Assembly (NCBI GenBank): GCA_013400115.1
Contig: VXBP01005054.1
Coordinates: 124,001-188,000, forward strand
Length of the DNA: 64,000 bases
Origin: Rhinopomastus cyanomelas
Lineage: Eukaryota > Chordata > Aves > Bucerotiformes > Rhinopomastidae
Reading direction: 5' to 3'
A program made the translations under genes and the position numbers. The notes beneath the pieces are model-generated. The model was not told the origin of the DNA. It ran no database searches and saw only the letters and a program-made list of their open reading frames with translations. Positions 1 to 11,100 of this stretch are shown here, one piece after another. The stretch's first letter is position 1; the number at the start of each line of letters is the position of its first letter.

Positions 1-513
1 CACTGCACAGAGCAGAACGGACAGGTAACTTTACTCCTGATACAGGGAAATAAAAAGCTGTGCAGCCTACATCACTACAGAAGTTACAAGAAATTTGGGC
101 TCAGTTTTAGTGAGTTACTCTAAAAGTACCTCTAATTCAAATCCAAAAATATCTTAAAAATCCACATTACAAATAATACCAGGATCTTGGAAAATACGTT
201 CACCCTCCAAAGTCTCACTTTTGATGTTTCTGTACTGTAAAGATGGTTTAATCTGAGGGGTTTGAAAAAGAAGCCCGGTTGTCCTTAAAGTGCTCTCAAT
301 GTCAGACACCTGAAATAACACTCTAAAAATGATGGTTTGGCTGAAGGGCTGCATTTTCTACTCTCTAGCCACAGCAGGCTGCTGATGGGAAGGTAGAGCA
401 CAGCAAGTCTAAGACAGGCAGTGTGGAAAACCAGGAGTAGCTTTCATCACTTACAGTCCAAAAGGTTCTGATTCTCTCACTGCCACCTGACAGCCTGTGG
501 CTCTTATTTTCAG

Positions 514-676
514 GTGTGGTGTACAACTACGATGAAGAAGGTGTTCACAGGGAGCAGAGCAGATGGGAAGAGTGCATTAGCATCCCGCTCGTACAGCCAG
601 ACATGTTTGGGCTTCTTCAGCAGTGGGATACGCTCCTAGAGGAATTTTCTGTGGGAGAGGCCTGGCTTCCCTGCAG
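514..676 (+). CDS. MKRN2OS: MKRN2OS penultimate coding exon
   Basis: The acceptor is a pyrimidine-rich tract ending CAG at 511-513 and the donor is CAG|GTGCGT at 676/677. The exon is 163 nt and enters with two bases of a split codon (Gly). Reading on through the donor hits intron sequence that no longer resembles the family, which confirms the exon end. Confidence 0.92.
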
Positions 677-2745
677 GTGCGTAGTTGAAAAGCTACATGC
701 AACAGGAGGTTTTGGTCCGCGATTGTACCTTGGTAATACTGTGATTAGACCCCGCGCAGTTCGCTCAAGCCTTGCTCTGCTGAACACATGCGTTTCTAAC
801 AAAGCTGCCCAAACACTGTCAGGCTGCCCTGGAACTTCCTGGCCTCACTCAAACAGCAAGAAGGTGTTTTGATGTGGTAAGTGATAAACTCATCTGCTAG
901 AGTGGAAAATCTCTACAGTAAAACATCATTTTAGGGAAGCTTTCTTCAGCAACAAAAGAATTTTGTGTGAAAACTCTCCAACAGCTCAATGAAGTGTTAG
1001 GTTTCAGAGCACTGCAGAGCCTGGGCACAGTTCTGGAATTATTTCTTCTAGGTTTCAACCACTTTAGGTGTGTTTGCAGGCTGACCACACCAGTGGGATT
1101 CTCACCCAAGACTTCTGTGTTGTCAGTTAGAAATGGGATGTACAGGCTCATCCCACTGGTTCAGAACATTGCTCAGGGCAGTTAAATGCAGACACACATG
1201 TTGAATTGAACCAGTATGTTCTGACAAGAACAGCCAGTTCTTTGTAGCTTTCCCTCAAGGTGATGCCTTGTGACAGTGTTACGGGGTACACAGATGGGTT
1301 AACACCACCAAAGTGCTCCCCGAGAAAACACTACTACTGGCACTGCTCATCACCACTAGCAGTACCTATAACAGCCTGTCTGAGCAGAGTACTGGGAAGG
1401 ATCTGAATGGAGACGTCATCGTAGACAAAACAAAAAAACCTCCACAACAATCAAAAGCAGGTTATAGCAAGTTAGTATGTGCTTGACTAGCAAATGTCAG
1501 TGTTATCTCCCAAATACCAGGAGACGAAAATTTGCCAAAGAATAGAATGTTTACATATCTACAGAACTGTAAAGCCAACAGGATTTCTTTCTCTCTGATG
1601 ATCTGGCAGTTCCCAGTGCCTTAACTACCTGTTATTACTAAAACTACTCTGACTTAAAGAGCCCTAGAAGGAGGTGGGTAGATGTGTGCATCGCTTCTGC
1701 AGGCTTTGCTTCTGGTTTTTTCCTCCATCTACCATTTCCTGACCAAATCACCTATGTTTTCCACAAGCAATGACCACAAAACTGCTGAAAACTTACTTTT
1801 TTTTAAAGATGTTAAATTAACTGCTCTGCTATTTCAATGGACAGGAACTGTGCTAAACTAACCCTGTAACTGCTTAGAGTTCAGGCCAAGCCTAATTCCA
1901 AATTTCTTGACTGCTTTTCATTTCCTGGAAGGACAGTCTGCAAAAATAGCAGAGAACAGTGGCTTCAGCCATGACCAGCTGAGTCAGCATTTCTGTCCTT
2001 GCAGCACTGGTACAAATGGTTGTCAGTGTTGGTCTGACTGGCACACACCCCACAGAAACTGCAGCCACACACTAGTGATAGCATTTATTTGCTTTTTAGC
2101 TGCCTGCTGCAGTAAGAACTCTTCAAGATAGCAGGATAACGATACATGGAAGAGCAAAGGTTAACATGGTAAAAGCCAAACACGTAGTAAAAATAAGAAC
2201 ATATTAGCGTAAAGCCTGACGCCCTCTTCATTTTTTTCATGCTCACAGTTTCAATATCCCTGTCTGGAAAGTTAAACTTGTGATGACAGAATCTGATGAC
2301 GCACCAGCATTAAAGGGAGGTGGCAGTAGTTCTTGAAGAGTGTGTGTTTCCTTACTCTGTCCAGTAAAGTACTCCTTTTATGCACAGTAATTAGCAGATC
2401 AGTGCCAACTCTTACTAACGAGATGTTTTTCCTAGGTATGATGAACACGAGCACAACTGCTACACGTACGCGCTGGCATTCATTAACAGCATACTAGCTG
2501 CACAAGGGAAACAGCAGATAAGTAAAAGTGAATTCACAGAGAGATTTGTGATCCCACAGACAAAGCGAGCCTCTAAATACATCACTGTGCATCAGGCACT
2601 AACAGCCAACAACATCTACATTGTACCACTTCCCCAGCATGAAAACCAGGGCCGAAAAGGACAGGTCGCTGTACTAAAACATCTACAAGAGGCAGGAGCA
2701 GAAGGAAGTCTTAAAGCTCCAAATCTCAGGGTTGAAGATGCATGA
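514..2745 (+). CDS. MKRN2OS: MKRN2OS, C-terminal part (two exons)
   Basis: Two plus-strand coding exons, 514-676 and 2436-2745, join in frame through a split AG|G arginine codon and give the C-terminal part of MKRN2 opposite strand protein. Family landmarks visible are GVVYNYDEEG, the acidic WEE.ISIPL..P stretch, GAWLP-like EAWLPCRY, the HNCYTYALAFIN segment and EFTERFVIP.T..ASK. The 5' exons lie left of the window, because the first exon here starts inside a codon. The protein ends at a TGA at 2743-2745. No function is firmly established for the family; the gene is named for its head-to-head position with MKRN2, which should lie to the left. The neighbouring TSEN2 converges on it, as in mammals. 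The gene identity is secure; the function is not. Confidence 0.93.
2436..2745 (+). CDS. MKRN2OS: MKRN2OS last coding exon
   Basis: The acceptor is TTTTTCCTAG at 2426-2435. The first base completes the Arg codon begun in the previous exon. The frame runs 102 codons to TGA and contains YDEHEHNCYTYALAFIN and the lysine/arginine-rich region that ends the family. The C-terminal 25 or so residues (Glu/Ala/Lys-rich) are less like the mammalian protein as I remember it. Confidence 0.92.
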
Positions 2746-3296
2746 TCTGCTTAATGTATTTACTAGACAATCAACTGTACAAAAAGCCCTGCACATCATG
2801 GAAGAAATCATTTCTCCTAGTGACAGTCACTACATGATCTGTAACTGCTAACTGCTTTGTAATGAAGGACTTTAACGTGGTAACTTAAGCTGCAGCAAAC
2901 CAAAACCAGTTTTTTCCTGTCACATTTGCTTATTGATGAGTGAAAATTGATTTTGTGCTTGCGTGTTGCTGAATCCAAAGGCCAGGACTGAATGCAGATT
3001 CACATACAGAAGCAACTTTGCATCTGATGTCCCTGCCCATGGTATGGTGGTTGGAACCAGATAGTCTTTAAGATCCCTTTTATTCTGATTCTATTATTTA
3101 TTTTAATTACTACTAAATATAACAACAAACCAATCCAGCCTCTTTGCCAGATGTATTTCTTTTCTTTATATTTGGCTTACTTATTCCTCAACCCAAGACA
3201 TATGCTTAGTATTACAAGATAATAATTTTGTGTCAGTATCTGTAGTAAGTGACTGACTCCTCAAGATTTATCTCAGAGCTTGGAAAAAAAGACATT

Positions 3297-3332
3297 AATA
3301 AAAAAGAAACTTAATGCAAAAATTAAAATAAA
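3297..3332 (+). promoter_or_regulatory. candidate poly(A) signals for MKRN2OS
   Basis: Two AATAAA hexamers lie at 3297-3302 and 3327-3332, about 550-590 nt after the MKRN2OS stop and before the VAMP3-like retrocopy. They are the first plus-strand AATAAA hexamers I see after the stop. Their use is inferred. Confidence 0.45.
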
Positions 3333-3901
3333 TTACAAAGATCCTCCAACAGCACTCTCACCTCTTGTACACTGCACCTCCCGGTGCTCAACAGACAGCT
3401 AAATACTGAATACCTGCCACGTTGGTTGGTTTGTTTTCCACGTGTGGCTTAGCAATAGTAAACACTGCTTAAGAACCTGCAATCGAGATGATTAAACCTT
3501 ACACAAATGTTTACATGCAGCAGTGAGTGTAGCAAGGTAGAACCAGACCCCAGAATTCATTCTGGGAAGAGATCTTCAATTCTGAGCAGCTCTTGTGAAA
3601 AGGAACCACTGAACTCCAGGGTCTGAGCACATATAAAAACCTGCTACAGTGCTCATGACTGCAATGACCAAACCTCTCCCAAAACCTATCTTTGTGCAAC
3701 ACATTGAGGCTACAAAACCAGGTTCAGCCACCACTGTGACAGACATGTTGGTTAAGGAAGCAAACAAGTGTTTGGAGCTGGAACTCAGCTTTAATTTCTT
3801 TCACCCCTTCATGTGCAATCTCTTGGTAGTTGCCGCTGGGTACTGGCCGGACCTTCTCGCCGTGCACCACTCAGAGCCACTATCCCAGGAAGCTCAAATA
3901 T

Positions 3902-4084
3902 GGCTCTGGCAGTAACAGTCTTCAGCAGACTCAAGCACTGCAAGCAGGAGCTTCCCAGTTTGAGACCAGTGCGGCCAAACTGAAAAGAAGGTACTGGTGG
4001 AAAAACTGTAAAATGTGGGCGATATCGATAGCTGTTGTTGTCATTATCATCATCATCATCATTGTCTGGTCTATGGTTTCGTGA
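3902..4084 (+). pseudogene. VAMP3-like processed retrocopy with a 32-codon internal loss
   Basis: A plus-strand frame reads GSGSNSLQQTQ followed directly by ALQAGASQFETSAAKLKR, then RYWWKNCKMWA, a long Ile/Val membrane segment and ..VWSMVS with a TGA at 4082-4084. This matches both ends of vesicle SNARE VAMP3 (cellubrevin): the start of the SNARE motif (SNRRLQQTQ in the parent) and its end plus the tail anchor. The 32 residues normally between LQQTQ and ALQAG, including the zero-layer arginine, are missing exactly in frame (junction 3934/3935). No intron interrupts it, which indicates a reverse-transcribed mRNA. It has no obvious start codon in homologous sequence. Bases after the stop to about 4285 may be parental 3' UTR; a poly(A) tract is not visible. 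It sits between the tails of MKRN2OS and TSEN2. Without the core of the SNARE helix it should not work as a SNARE; whether it is expressed is unknown. Confidence 0.85.
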
Positions 4085-4275
4085 GTTACAGAAAGACTCT
4101 CAGCTCTGCCAAAGGTGCCTGTCTCCAGCCTCCCCACTGTAACATCTGCTGTATTTGCAGCCCGTTTACTGCCATTTGTAGCCAAACTCTTTCGATTACT
4201 GGAGATGTTCATTAACTCACCTGGTTACCTTAAGACACTCCTGCCATAAAGCACTAACAAGCACAAAAATTTTGA

Positions 4276-4285
4276 TTTATTTATT
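4276..4285 (-). promoter_or_regulatory. candidate TSEN2 poly(A) signal
   Basis: The plus-strand run TTTATTTATT reads as two overlapping AATAAA hexamers on the minus strand, about 800 nt beyond the TSEN2 stop. I see no AATAAA closer to the stop at 5085, so the TSEN2 3' UTR may run through the CR1 copy at 4303-4927. The use of this site is inferred. Confidence 0.35.
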
Positions 4286-4302
4286 TCTCTGGAGAGCTTC
4301 CT

Positions 4303-4927
4303 GGTGGAGAAGTGATACCTGGGGGTATTGATCGACAGCTGAATGAACATGAGCCAGCAGTGTGCCCAGGTGGCCAAGAAGGCCAATGGCATCCTGGCCT
4401 GTATCAGAAACAGCCTGACCAGTAGGAGCAGGAAGGTGATTGTGCCCCTATACTCAGCACTTGTGAGACCGCGCCTCGAGTACTGTGTCCAGTTTTGGTC
4501 ACCACAGTACAGGAGGGACATTGAGGTGCTGGAATGAGTCCAAAGAAGGGCTGAGGAAGCTGGGGTTGTTTAATCTGGAGAAGACTGAGAGGGGACCTTA
4601 TTGCCCTCTTCAACTACCTTAAAGGAGGTTGTAGCAGGGCTGGTGTTGGTCTCTTCTCTCCAATTAGTGATGATAGGACGAGGGGAAATGGCCTCAAGTT
4701 GCATCAAAGGAGGTTTAGATTGGATGTTAGAAGGAAGTTCTTTACTGAGAGGGTGGTTAGATACTGGAATGGATTGCCCAGGGAGGTGGTGGTGTCACCA
4801 TCCCTGGAGGTGTTTAAGGAATGGGTGGATGCGGTGCTTAGGGATATGGTCTAGCGGTTAGACACTAGGAGAAAAGGCTGGACTCAATGACCCTGGAGGT
4901 CCCTTCCAGCCATGTTGATTCTATGAA
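4303..4927 (+). repeat. CR1 LINE, 5'-truncated, 3' end present
   Basis: A degenerate end of the CR1 reverse transcriptase ORF (frame with MNMSQQCAQVAKKANGILAC and LVRPRLEYCVQFWSP) is followed by the CR1 3' UTR and the terminal GATTCTATGA-like end at 4917-4925. The frame is broken several times. It lies just after the VAMP3-like retrocopy and antisense within the probable TSEN2 3' UTR. Confidence 0.93.
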
Positions 4928-5084
4928 TCTCCCCAGTGAACGAGAGTTGCCTCACTGGAAATAGCACTTACACATACTGACCAAACACGCTGACGAAGAC
5001 CATTCTGAGGTAATGGTTCATCACGAGAGGAGCAGGTTTAAAAACAACAGGTGTTTTTTTTAAAAGAAGTCGTTCCTCTATCAG

Positions 5085-5144
5085 TTAAAATTCATCTTGC
5101 TCACTACGCTCACGGGAAGAAACCCAACGAGTTACAATCAGTTC
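5085..5144 (-). CDS. TSEN2: TSEN2 last coding exon (residues 444-462, stop TAA)
   Basis: 60 nt, acceptor TTTATTTCAG. Encodes ELIVTRWVSSRERSEQDEF and a TAA at 5085-5087. The RWVSSRERS core is conserved; the last residue is Phe where I recall Leu in mammals. Confidence 0.93.
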   Translation of the reverse strand, partial: ELIVTRWVSSRERSEQDEF

Positions 5145-8100
5145 CTGAAATAAAAGCTAGACATTATTATGGGGAAAGAAAGAGATAAGGCTACAGGGAA
5201 TGAGGGATGGGGATTAAGGTGTTCATGAACTGAGCAGTTATTCACCTGAACCTTAATTCTTCTCATACACTCTGGTGTTGACATCTCTTGTTCAGTCATG
5301 TCAGATGGTTTGATTAAATAGCACAACATAAGTTCCTGTTAGTAAACAGAAAACATGAACACAGGAATTTAACCAAATTTCTTTCTACACAAGTGTCAGA
5401 TTAATTAGATATGCAGGAACCAAGGCTCTCGTTTTTCTTATCAAAGCACAATTCTGCTCTAATATAAACCAGACCTACAGCAGCACACCTGAGGGTTTGG
5501 AAGCACCATGACTTGAGATGCCACACAGAAAAAAGCTTTTAGAAACTGCCACTGCTCAAAAGAAAATCCTGGTGGATGGAAAGGGCTTTTTAAAACAAAA
5601 GTGGCAAGCAGGGAAAAAAAGTGCTCCTCAAGTTTCTTCTGTTCCACACACAACTGTTAACATTCCTACAGGTGACATAACTGTAACAAGCTTCTTCCTG
5701 AATTCATCTGGATACTGACAAAGGAAACTGCTGCTTGCCATTGGGCAACTCAGTGTGTTCTTCACTGAGGATTCTCTTTCCGGCCTCACTCCAACTCCCT
5801 GTTCTTTGGAACCACACTGTACATTTATAACTGAGGAACAATTTTAAAACTAGCATCTCTCACTTACCTTAGAAGCATTAACAGTCATTCTGTTCAGCCC
5901 CGACAAGGTCTTCCAGCAGAGTGGTCTGCGAAGAGAACCTTCAAAATTATCATCCACTAATTCAGCAATGACAGAGTAGCTGGAAAACAAAGCAGGAAGG
6001 ACAACACATAGAATTACTGTTTGAGGAAGATATGAAGCTTAGCTGAAATCTAAGAACTGGTGTTACACAATATGCCAACATACAGTAAGCAAGTTGTGAA
6101 ACTTAAGTCTCTTTCTACTACGAAAAGAGAAAAAATGAAGCTGTGAACACACTCGCTGGCACTTTCCCTCCCCACCCTTCCACTGCTGTTTGTGGCATTC
6201 TCTTACAAATGCCCATCTGACATTTATAACCTATTTATTACCTAGGAGTTAACCTAAGTAGTTGATTAATAAAGACAATTATCATCCCTTGAAGGTTTTT
6301 TTCTCCTAAATTACATCTATTAACCACACCGCCTATTTTTAAAAGTCAGTATTACTACATCAAATTACCAGAGTGCGTTCATCACGAGTCATAAACATGC
6401 CCAGTGTAACTTTTAAGTTCCAGTGTCTTACTCCCATTATGTGATTTCATTCTCATTGCGTTATTAAATAGCTCTGCTAAAAGGACTTTTGCACTCCCAG
6501 CAGGAATGTATCTGGTAAAGTCTTTTGAGTGAAGAGTTGCTAATGAGAAGAAACCAAACTTGTGTGAGAGAAAAGCACTGATTTGAAATGAACAAATTAG
6601 AGAGAAACATGAGCTTCAAACCTTGCATGATAGAAGGGGGGGCCTTTTCGATACAGCACTGAAACACAGGAGAAACACCTTGTTAAGTAATCACAGAATT
6701 GCAAGTTTTACTGCTGTAATGGAGCTAAGTGTTTCCATTTCTTCCCTTTGCAACCAGCTCATCAGAGGGGACTTTCTTTACCTAGTGCAGTTTTCTTATA
6801 CAGCTGGCTCTCACAGACCCTGTGAGGAGGACAAGCAGACTTTCATTCCAGAGACAACTGTGATTTGTAAGTTGTCCTTTATAAGCAACTGTAGTAATAT
6901 CACCTCGAAGCAGGTATTGCTGAAGAATAAGCTAGAGGAGCTCAGGAGTAAGGCAGAACTCCTAGGGCTTCAGCTAATTCACTTTGTCTGGCTCAAAATC
7001 CAAAGGCAGTGATATGCTAAACAACAAAGTGAGGCCATAACACAAAAGACAAGCAAACAAACTAGTTCACTAACCAATTTCAGATATAGGTCAGGTGATG
7101 AATATCAAAATCTCATTTACAGCCCAGGCTATGAAGAAGAGCGATGATGAATTCTGCCAGATCCATGCACATTGATCTAAAGGACAAGCTCAGCATAACC
7201 TCAACGTGCTCAGCACGTTGCAAACCCCTAAATCACAGAATCATGTTGGCAGTATCAAAACACTAGATAGACTGCATGCACTGAAAAATTTCTCCCTTCA
7301 TGCATGTCTTCCTGTAACAAGGGGTGTTGCTGTACTGTTTATGTTGGCGTGAGCTGCATGCAGATCTTGAATGACTTAGCAAGGGATTATGGATGCTACC
7401 AATTATTTACGTAAGATTAAGAGCCCAAACAATCAGGTTCTTTCCCCCCACAAGGAAGTCATACAGAGAAACAGTCTCAGCAGTAAGTTTAGCAGAAGCC
7501 TAGCTTCCATTAAATCGGATGAACACTGAGATTTATGGATGCAAACCTGTTATTCCAGAGACTGTCACATTGACACTGTGTTTAGAAGAGGATAGAGAGG
7601 CTTGGGAAGAGAATTTCAGCGCAATCCTGTGTTACTAACTTTGAGAAGCAACACAACAGGCTCCTTGAGCTGCCTCTTCAGCTAGCAGATATGTGGTGGT
7701 GTTTTCCACTCACATCCTCACTTTACTGCCAAACCACAGTCTGGCCAGAATATCTTTTACCATCTACGAGTAGTCAAGTGTGCTCCAGTTGCACAGCTCC
7801 TTGCTGGTGAATTCCCCTTTGGCACTGGAGCCTTGCACTGCCTAAGAAGTCAGTTGCAAATTATTCCAGTGTTTTAAAGGAGGCTACTCACAGAGATCAG
7901 TTCCATACTTCAGTCCCACTTTGGGGACCCAGCCCTTACTGCGGAAGTAGTGATATGCCATGTAGGTAGTTTTAAAATTAGGCTTCACTTCGCTGAAAAA
8001 TTCCCATAGCTTCAAAATAGTGAGAGGCTCCTAAAAAAATAAATCCCAGAAGCATTAATGTCACAACATGAATGTTACGCAGATGCAGAATACTGTGTGT

Positions 8101-11100
8101 AGTAGAGCGCAACAGCCGAATATTAAATACCACAATCTACTGCAAAGAGCATGAGCTTTGGGCAATAAAACATGGAATCTCCAAATACAGGAGAGAAGCC
8201 TGTTGCTCCAGTTAGTGGGAGGGTTTTTTAGCATTTCACAGTGAGTCCTATAATGCTCTAGATTAAAGGAAAAATCTCAAGAATCTTAATTCAGAAGCAC
8301 AGGTTTCAATTATTCTCTCATCACATTAATAGTAGCTGGATATACTCACAGATTAATGCTTAAAACTCCTAGGAATTTTCCTGTTTCAGGAAAAATAAGG
8401 CTCTTCACCATATTATTCCTCCCGTACTTATTTTCCTTGTACATCCTGCCTAAGTTACAACAAAAGCACAGACAGACTGTGCTTAACTAAATTTGTCCTG
8501 GTAAAACTTTCAGACCAGTATTTCATACACAGAAATACCAGTATTTGTAAAAACTTCCTAATTACTCTGTTCAGAATTACCTCCTTCAGAATTAACAGCA
8601 AAAAAACCTGCCATAGTAGGTAAAAATTTCAAACCAAAACATAATCAACTAACAGTATCCCCAGTAACCCAAAATTAATCCAATCTCTTACCTCACCATA
8701 GTAAATACTTAAACATCCCAGAGCATACACCAAGAAAAAAGCCTGAAATGAAAACCAGAACACATTTAACTGATAGCTAGACTCTCCCTGTAGTTTACAT
8801 TCCGTGCAAGAACAAAGGCTCAGATTAACTTTACACATGAATCCTAATGGCATCAGGACAACCAAACTGCCTGAAAGTTGCCTTTGCGATTTGTTTCCAT
8901 GACTCTTACATTTTAAAAAACACAGCACAATCAAAGTAAGATTGACATCAATGTCATATTCCTGCTATTTCTATATTTAAGTCTTATCACTGTTTACTTT
9001 GTCAGTGGGACTATTCCTCTAAAGCAAATGGGATGGCACCCTACTTGTTGGGTGTTTTTATATCATGTAATTACAGTGAGTTATTAAAAATAGGTTTAGT
9101 GATTAATACTTAGGAGACACAGGGGAATACTGTATGTTGTTAGAAACAGGTATTAAATTACAGTGTAACATAAATCAGTGTTTACTTCTCAGAGTGAAAC
9201 AACTCTTATGGTACTTGACACGTACCTCTTCCAAGCTGAGTTGTAAATACTCAGAAATCCTAAATGGATTTCGTCTGCATACGAGTTTTTTCTTCTTGAC
9301 AATCTAAAAGAGAGTTTTACCATACTATTAAAATGTAAAACTAGAAAAGATGCTGAATTCAAAAAATAGCACTGATACTTTTTTTTCTAAAGATCAGGAC
9401 ACTCTTTATCCTTACATTTTCTTGCACCTGAGCCAAGTCATCTTCAGGACATAAGTTACCTTCTTCTTCCTCTTCCACCAACACATATTCTGGAGCACAT
9501 CCTTTTGACCCAATCCTCTCCCAAGCCCTCTGCTCGCTGCTCTCCTCAGCTTTGCAGCCACAGAGCTCAAGGAGGTCGTGTTTCTGGTGAGACACACTAG
9601 CTTGCTCTTCCAAGTCACTTTGCGCTTGTTCAGAGCCACGTACAGATACTGGAGCAAACTCTGGGTCTCCTTCCAAACGAGCTTTCTTGTAGCCTTCATC
9701 CTGATTCTCAAGGCTTAGGGCTACTACCTTTGTAGCAGCTACAGAAGATTCGCTGACAAGTTCTTTACTGTCTGTATCTAGACCCATTCTGTTGGAATTC
9801 TTACTGGGTTGTTCAGCTCCATCCTCTTCCAAAAGTGACAGCTCAAGAGGTTTAGTGTAATTGTCAATGATTTTTGCAACCGAGCAGTTATCAAATCCTT
9901 GCTCCCGCAAAATACCTTTGGCCCACTGGACATAATACTGGTACCTAGTAAACAAGTGAAATACATGAAAAGTTCTAGGGCATTCAATCCTCTAACTAAC
10001 GCCTTATAAAAAAGGATTCATCACAGTTCACAAACCAAATCTGAATACCCCCTAACCCCTCCCCAACCCCCAATAACTGCTACACAAAACACAACGTGCT
10101 CAATGTAACGGGACTCCTGTCTTCAGGAAGCTGCTGACATGACTAAACATTAATAATATGCTACCTTCTTTGGCTTTGTTTTGTCTTTCACATTTGTGTA
10201 GCAATGCTGTTATGGCAAACAGTACAAGGACCAAGCACTGAGGACTACTGCTATCTAGTTTAGAGAAGCAAGAACTTCATCAGGCAAAAACTCCCCTCTC
10301 CTATGGTAGCTGTAAGCTCAACTCCCTGCAAACACATCTGGTTATCAAGCCTGTCTTATCGGAATATGCAACAGGACTTTGCATGTAGATTTCTTGCATG
10401 CTTCATCTCTTACACAGCCAACAGCACCTTTGAACTGTTTCACTACATTTCAAACAGCAACAGCACAGTAAAAACACCAGCAGAAAAATCTCAACCAAAC
10501 TACCTTTGGTTTTACCCCTCATATCCCTGAAAAATAACATGAATCCTATCAGTAAGATAGTAGCTGTAAGCTGTAAATATTTCTATTATTTTTCAATAGG
10601 TTATACAGATTTTAGTGCCCCTTTAATTATTTCTCCTTGGAAGGTAACAGTTATATCCATTCAAATGATATTAATCTTCCTTCTGTGAAAGTTACAGGTG
10701 GCTGAGTGCAGCTGTCCTCACTGAAATCACATCAACTCTGATACACTGTCTGTGTTTCCACAAAGCACTGACACAACAATTACAGACCAGATAATGAAGA
10801 TGGACAAAAACAATTACATGCAGACTGCACGTGTCAACACAAAACAGAAGTTCCCCTGAAGTTTCACAATAAAGCTACCTAATTCAGTGCTGTAGGAAAC
10901 ACAGACTCCTCTTTGTCCTGTGATTTTATTACCATATAATTTGCACTTACAGATGCCCCTCGAGACAGACTGTGAAACACCTTCTGCACCAATGCAACAA
11001 CACCTTTGCTGATTCTCAGCTCTATGTGCTTACATGTGAAGCAGTCACAAAGTAAGAACAAGTGTTTGGCAAGCAGGAATAACTGTTGTAGCAGTAGTAG

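Noticed and set aside
4015..4215. Frame with a histidine run from the ATC repeat
   Set aside because: It is an out-of-frame reading of the VAMP3-like membrane segment; the ATC run is the Ile codons of the tail anchor.
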